The notes beneath the pieces are model-generated. The model made no database searches, had not been told where the DNA came from, and saw only the letters and a program-made list of their open reading frames with translations. A stretch of DNA of 6,978 bases. Origin: Bryobacterales bacterium. GTDB taxonomy: Bacteria; Acidobacteriota; Terriglobia; Bryobacterales; Bryobacteraceae. The DNA is taken from contig JAOAPP010000637.1 in NCBI GenBank assembly GCA_025462985.1, positions 1-6,978 on the forward strand. The letters run 5' to 3'. The translations under genes were made by a program, and so were the position numbers. The stretch's first letter is position 1; every line of letters starts with the position of its first letter. Positions 6,795 to 6,978 of this stretch are shown here, piece after piece.

Positions 6795-6978
6795 CCGAAT
6801 CTTGAAATGTTTGAATTGTAGTCTGTTTGAGAATTCCCCTCGGTTTTCTGAGCATTCGAGGTCCAAAAACGGAAACTAAATAATTCACAGATCCTAACCT
6901 CGAATCACACGAATCAGAAAGTACGAATGAAGACTGATGCGAGTAATAATCCAGGTGTAAAGGACCTGCAAGATTCAA

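Larger units (their letters stand above)
6609..6978. other. Gene-free, A/T-richer region with short repeats
   Basis: No reading frame here shows recognisable protein similarity on either strand. The base composition is visibly more A/T-rich than the PKS. The region contains the right arm of the 12-base stem-loop, a small hairpin at 6681-6699, a nested hairpin with CATTCGCGG repeats at 6740-6794, and short CGAATCA repeats at 6900-6916. A minus-strand frame of 76 codons (6748-6978) runs off the window edge and reads through these repeats, so I do not call it a gene. Confidence 0.6.

Noticed and set aside
6748..6978. Minus-strand open frame of 76 codons reaching the window edge
   Set aside because: It reads through the CATTCGCGG and CGAATCA repeats, uses TTG at the window border as a start, and has no recognisable domain or ribosome site.

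Overview
The window carries a fragment of a bacterial hybrid non-ribosomal peptide synthetase / polyketide synthase (NRPS-PKS) locus on the + strand. It is flanked upstream by remnants of two unrelated metabolic genes and downstream by a gene-free, repeat-rich stretch. The organism cannot be named from this sequence. Codons in the large genes favour G/C at third positions, while the last ~370 bases are visibly richer in A/T. The palindromic GGCAGAATCATG elements and CATTCGCGG repeats at the 3' end recall dispersed extragenic repeats that I associate from memory with Planctomycetes, Verrucomicrobia and similar environmental bacteria. That is only an impression.

Layout. (1) Bases 1-345 are the C-terminal end of a PRISE/VEP1-type short-chain dehydrogenase/reductase, broken by an apparent 1-base deletion near base 29. 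(2) Bases ~346-567 hold a C-terminal piece of a CocE/NonD-type hydrolase, open in the same frame but cut by a TAG at 532-534. (3) Without any intergenic gap, the reading frame passes into the C-A linker of an NRPS. An adenylation domain with a valine-like specificity code and a carrier domain follow (568-2685). The condensation domain that should precede the linker is absent. (4) A type I PKS overlaps by one base (2685-6608): ketosynthase, malonyl-type acyltransferase, acyl carrier protein and the N-terminal third of a class III (glutamate-1-semialdehyde-type) aminotransferase, the architecture of mycosubtilin MycA and microcystin McyE. (5) The aminotransferase homology stops at about base 6542 and is replaced by a stem-loop built from four copies of a 12-base unit. 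(6) Bases 6609-6978 contain hairpins and short repeats and no convincing gene.

How the parts would work together. The A-T protein would load an amino acid (Val-like), and the KS-AT-ACP would extend it by one malonyl unit. There is no ketoreductase, and an aminotransferase follows the ACP. The complete ancestral system would therefore be expected to convert the beta-ketone into a beta-amine, giving a 3,4-diamino (aminostatine-like) unit. As it stands the pathway looks beheaded and truncated: no condensation domain, no catalytic half of the aminotransferase and no release domain. The A, T, KS, AT and ACP catalytic motifs are nonetheless all intact, which suggests recent damage, a rearranged cluster edge, or an assembly join.
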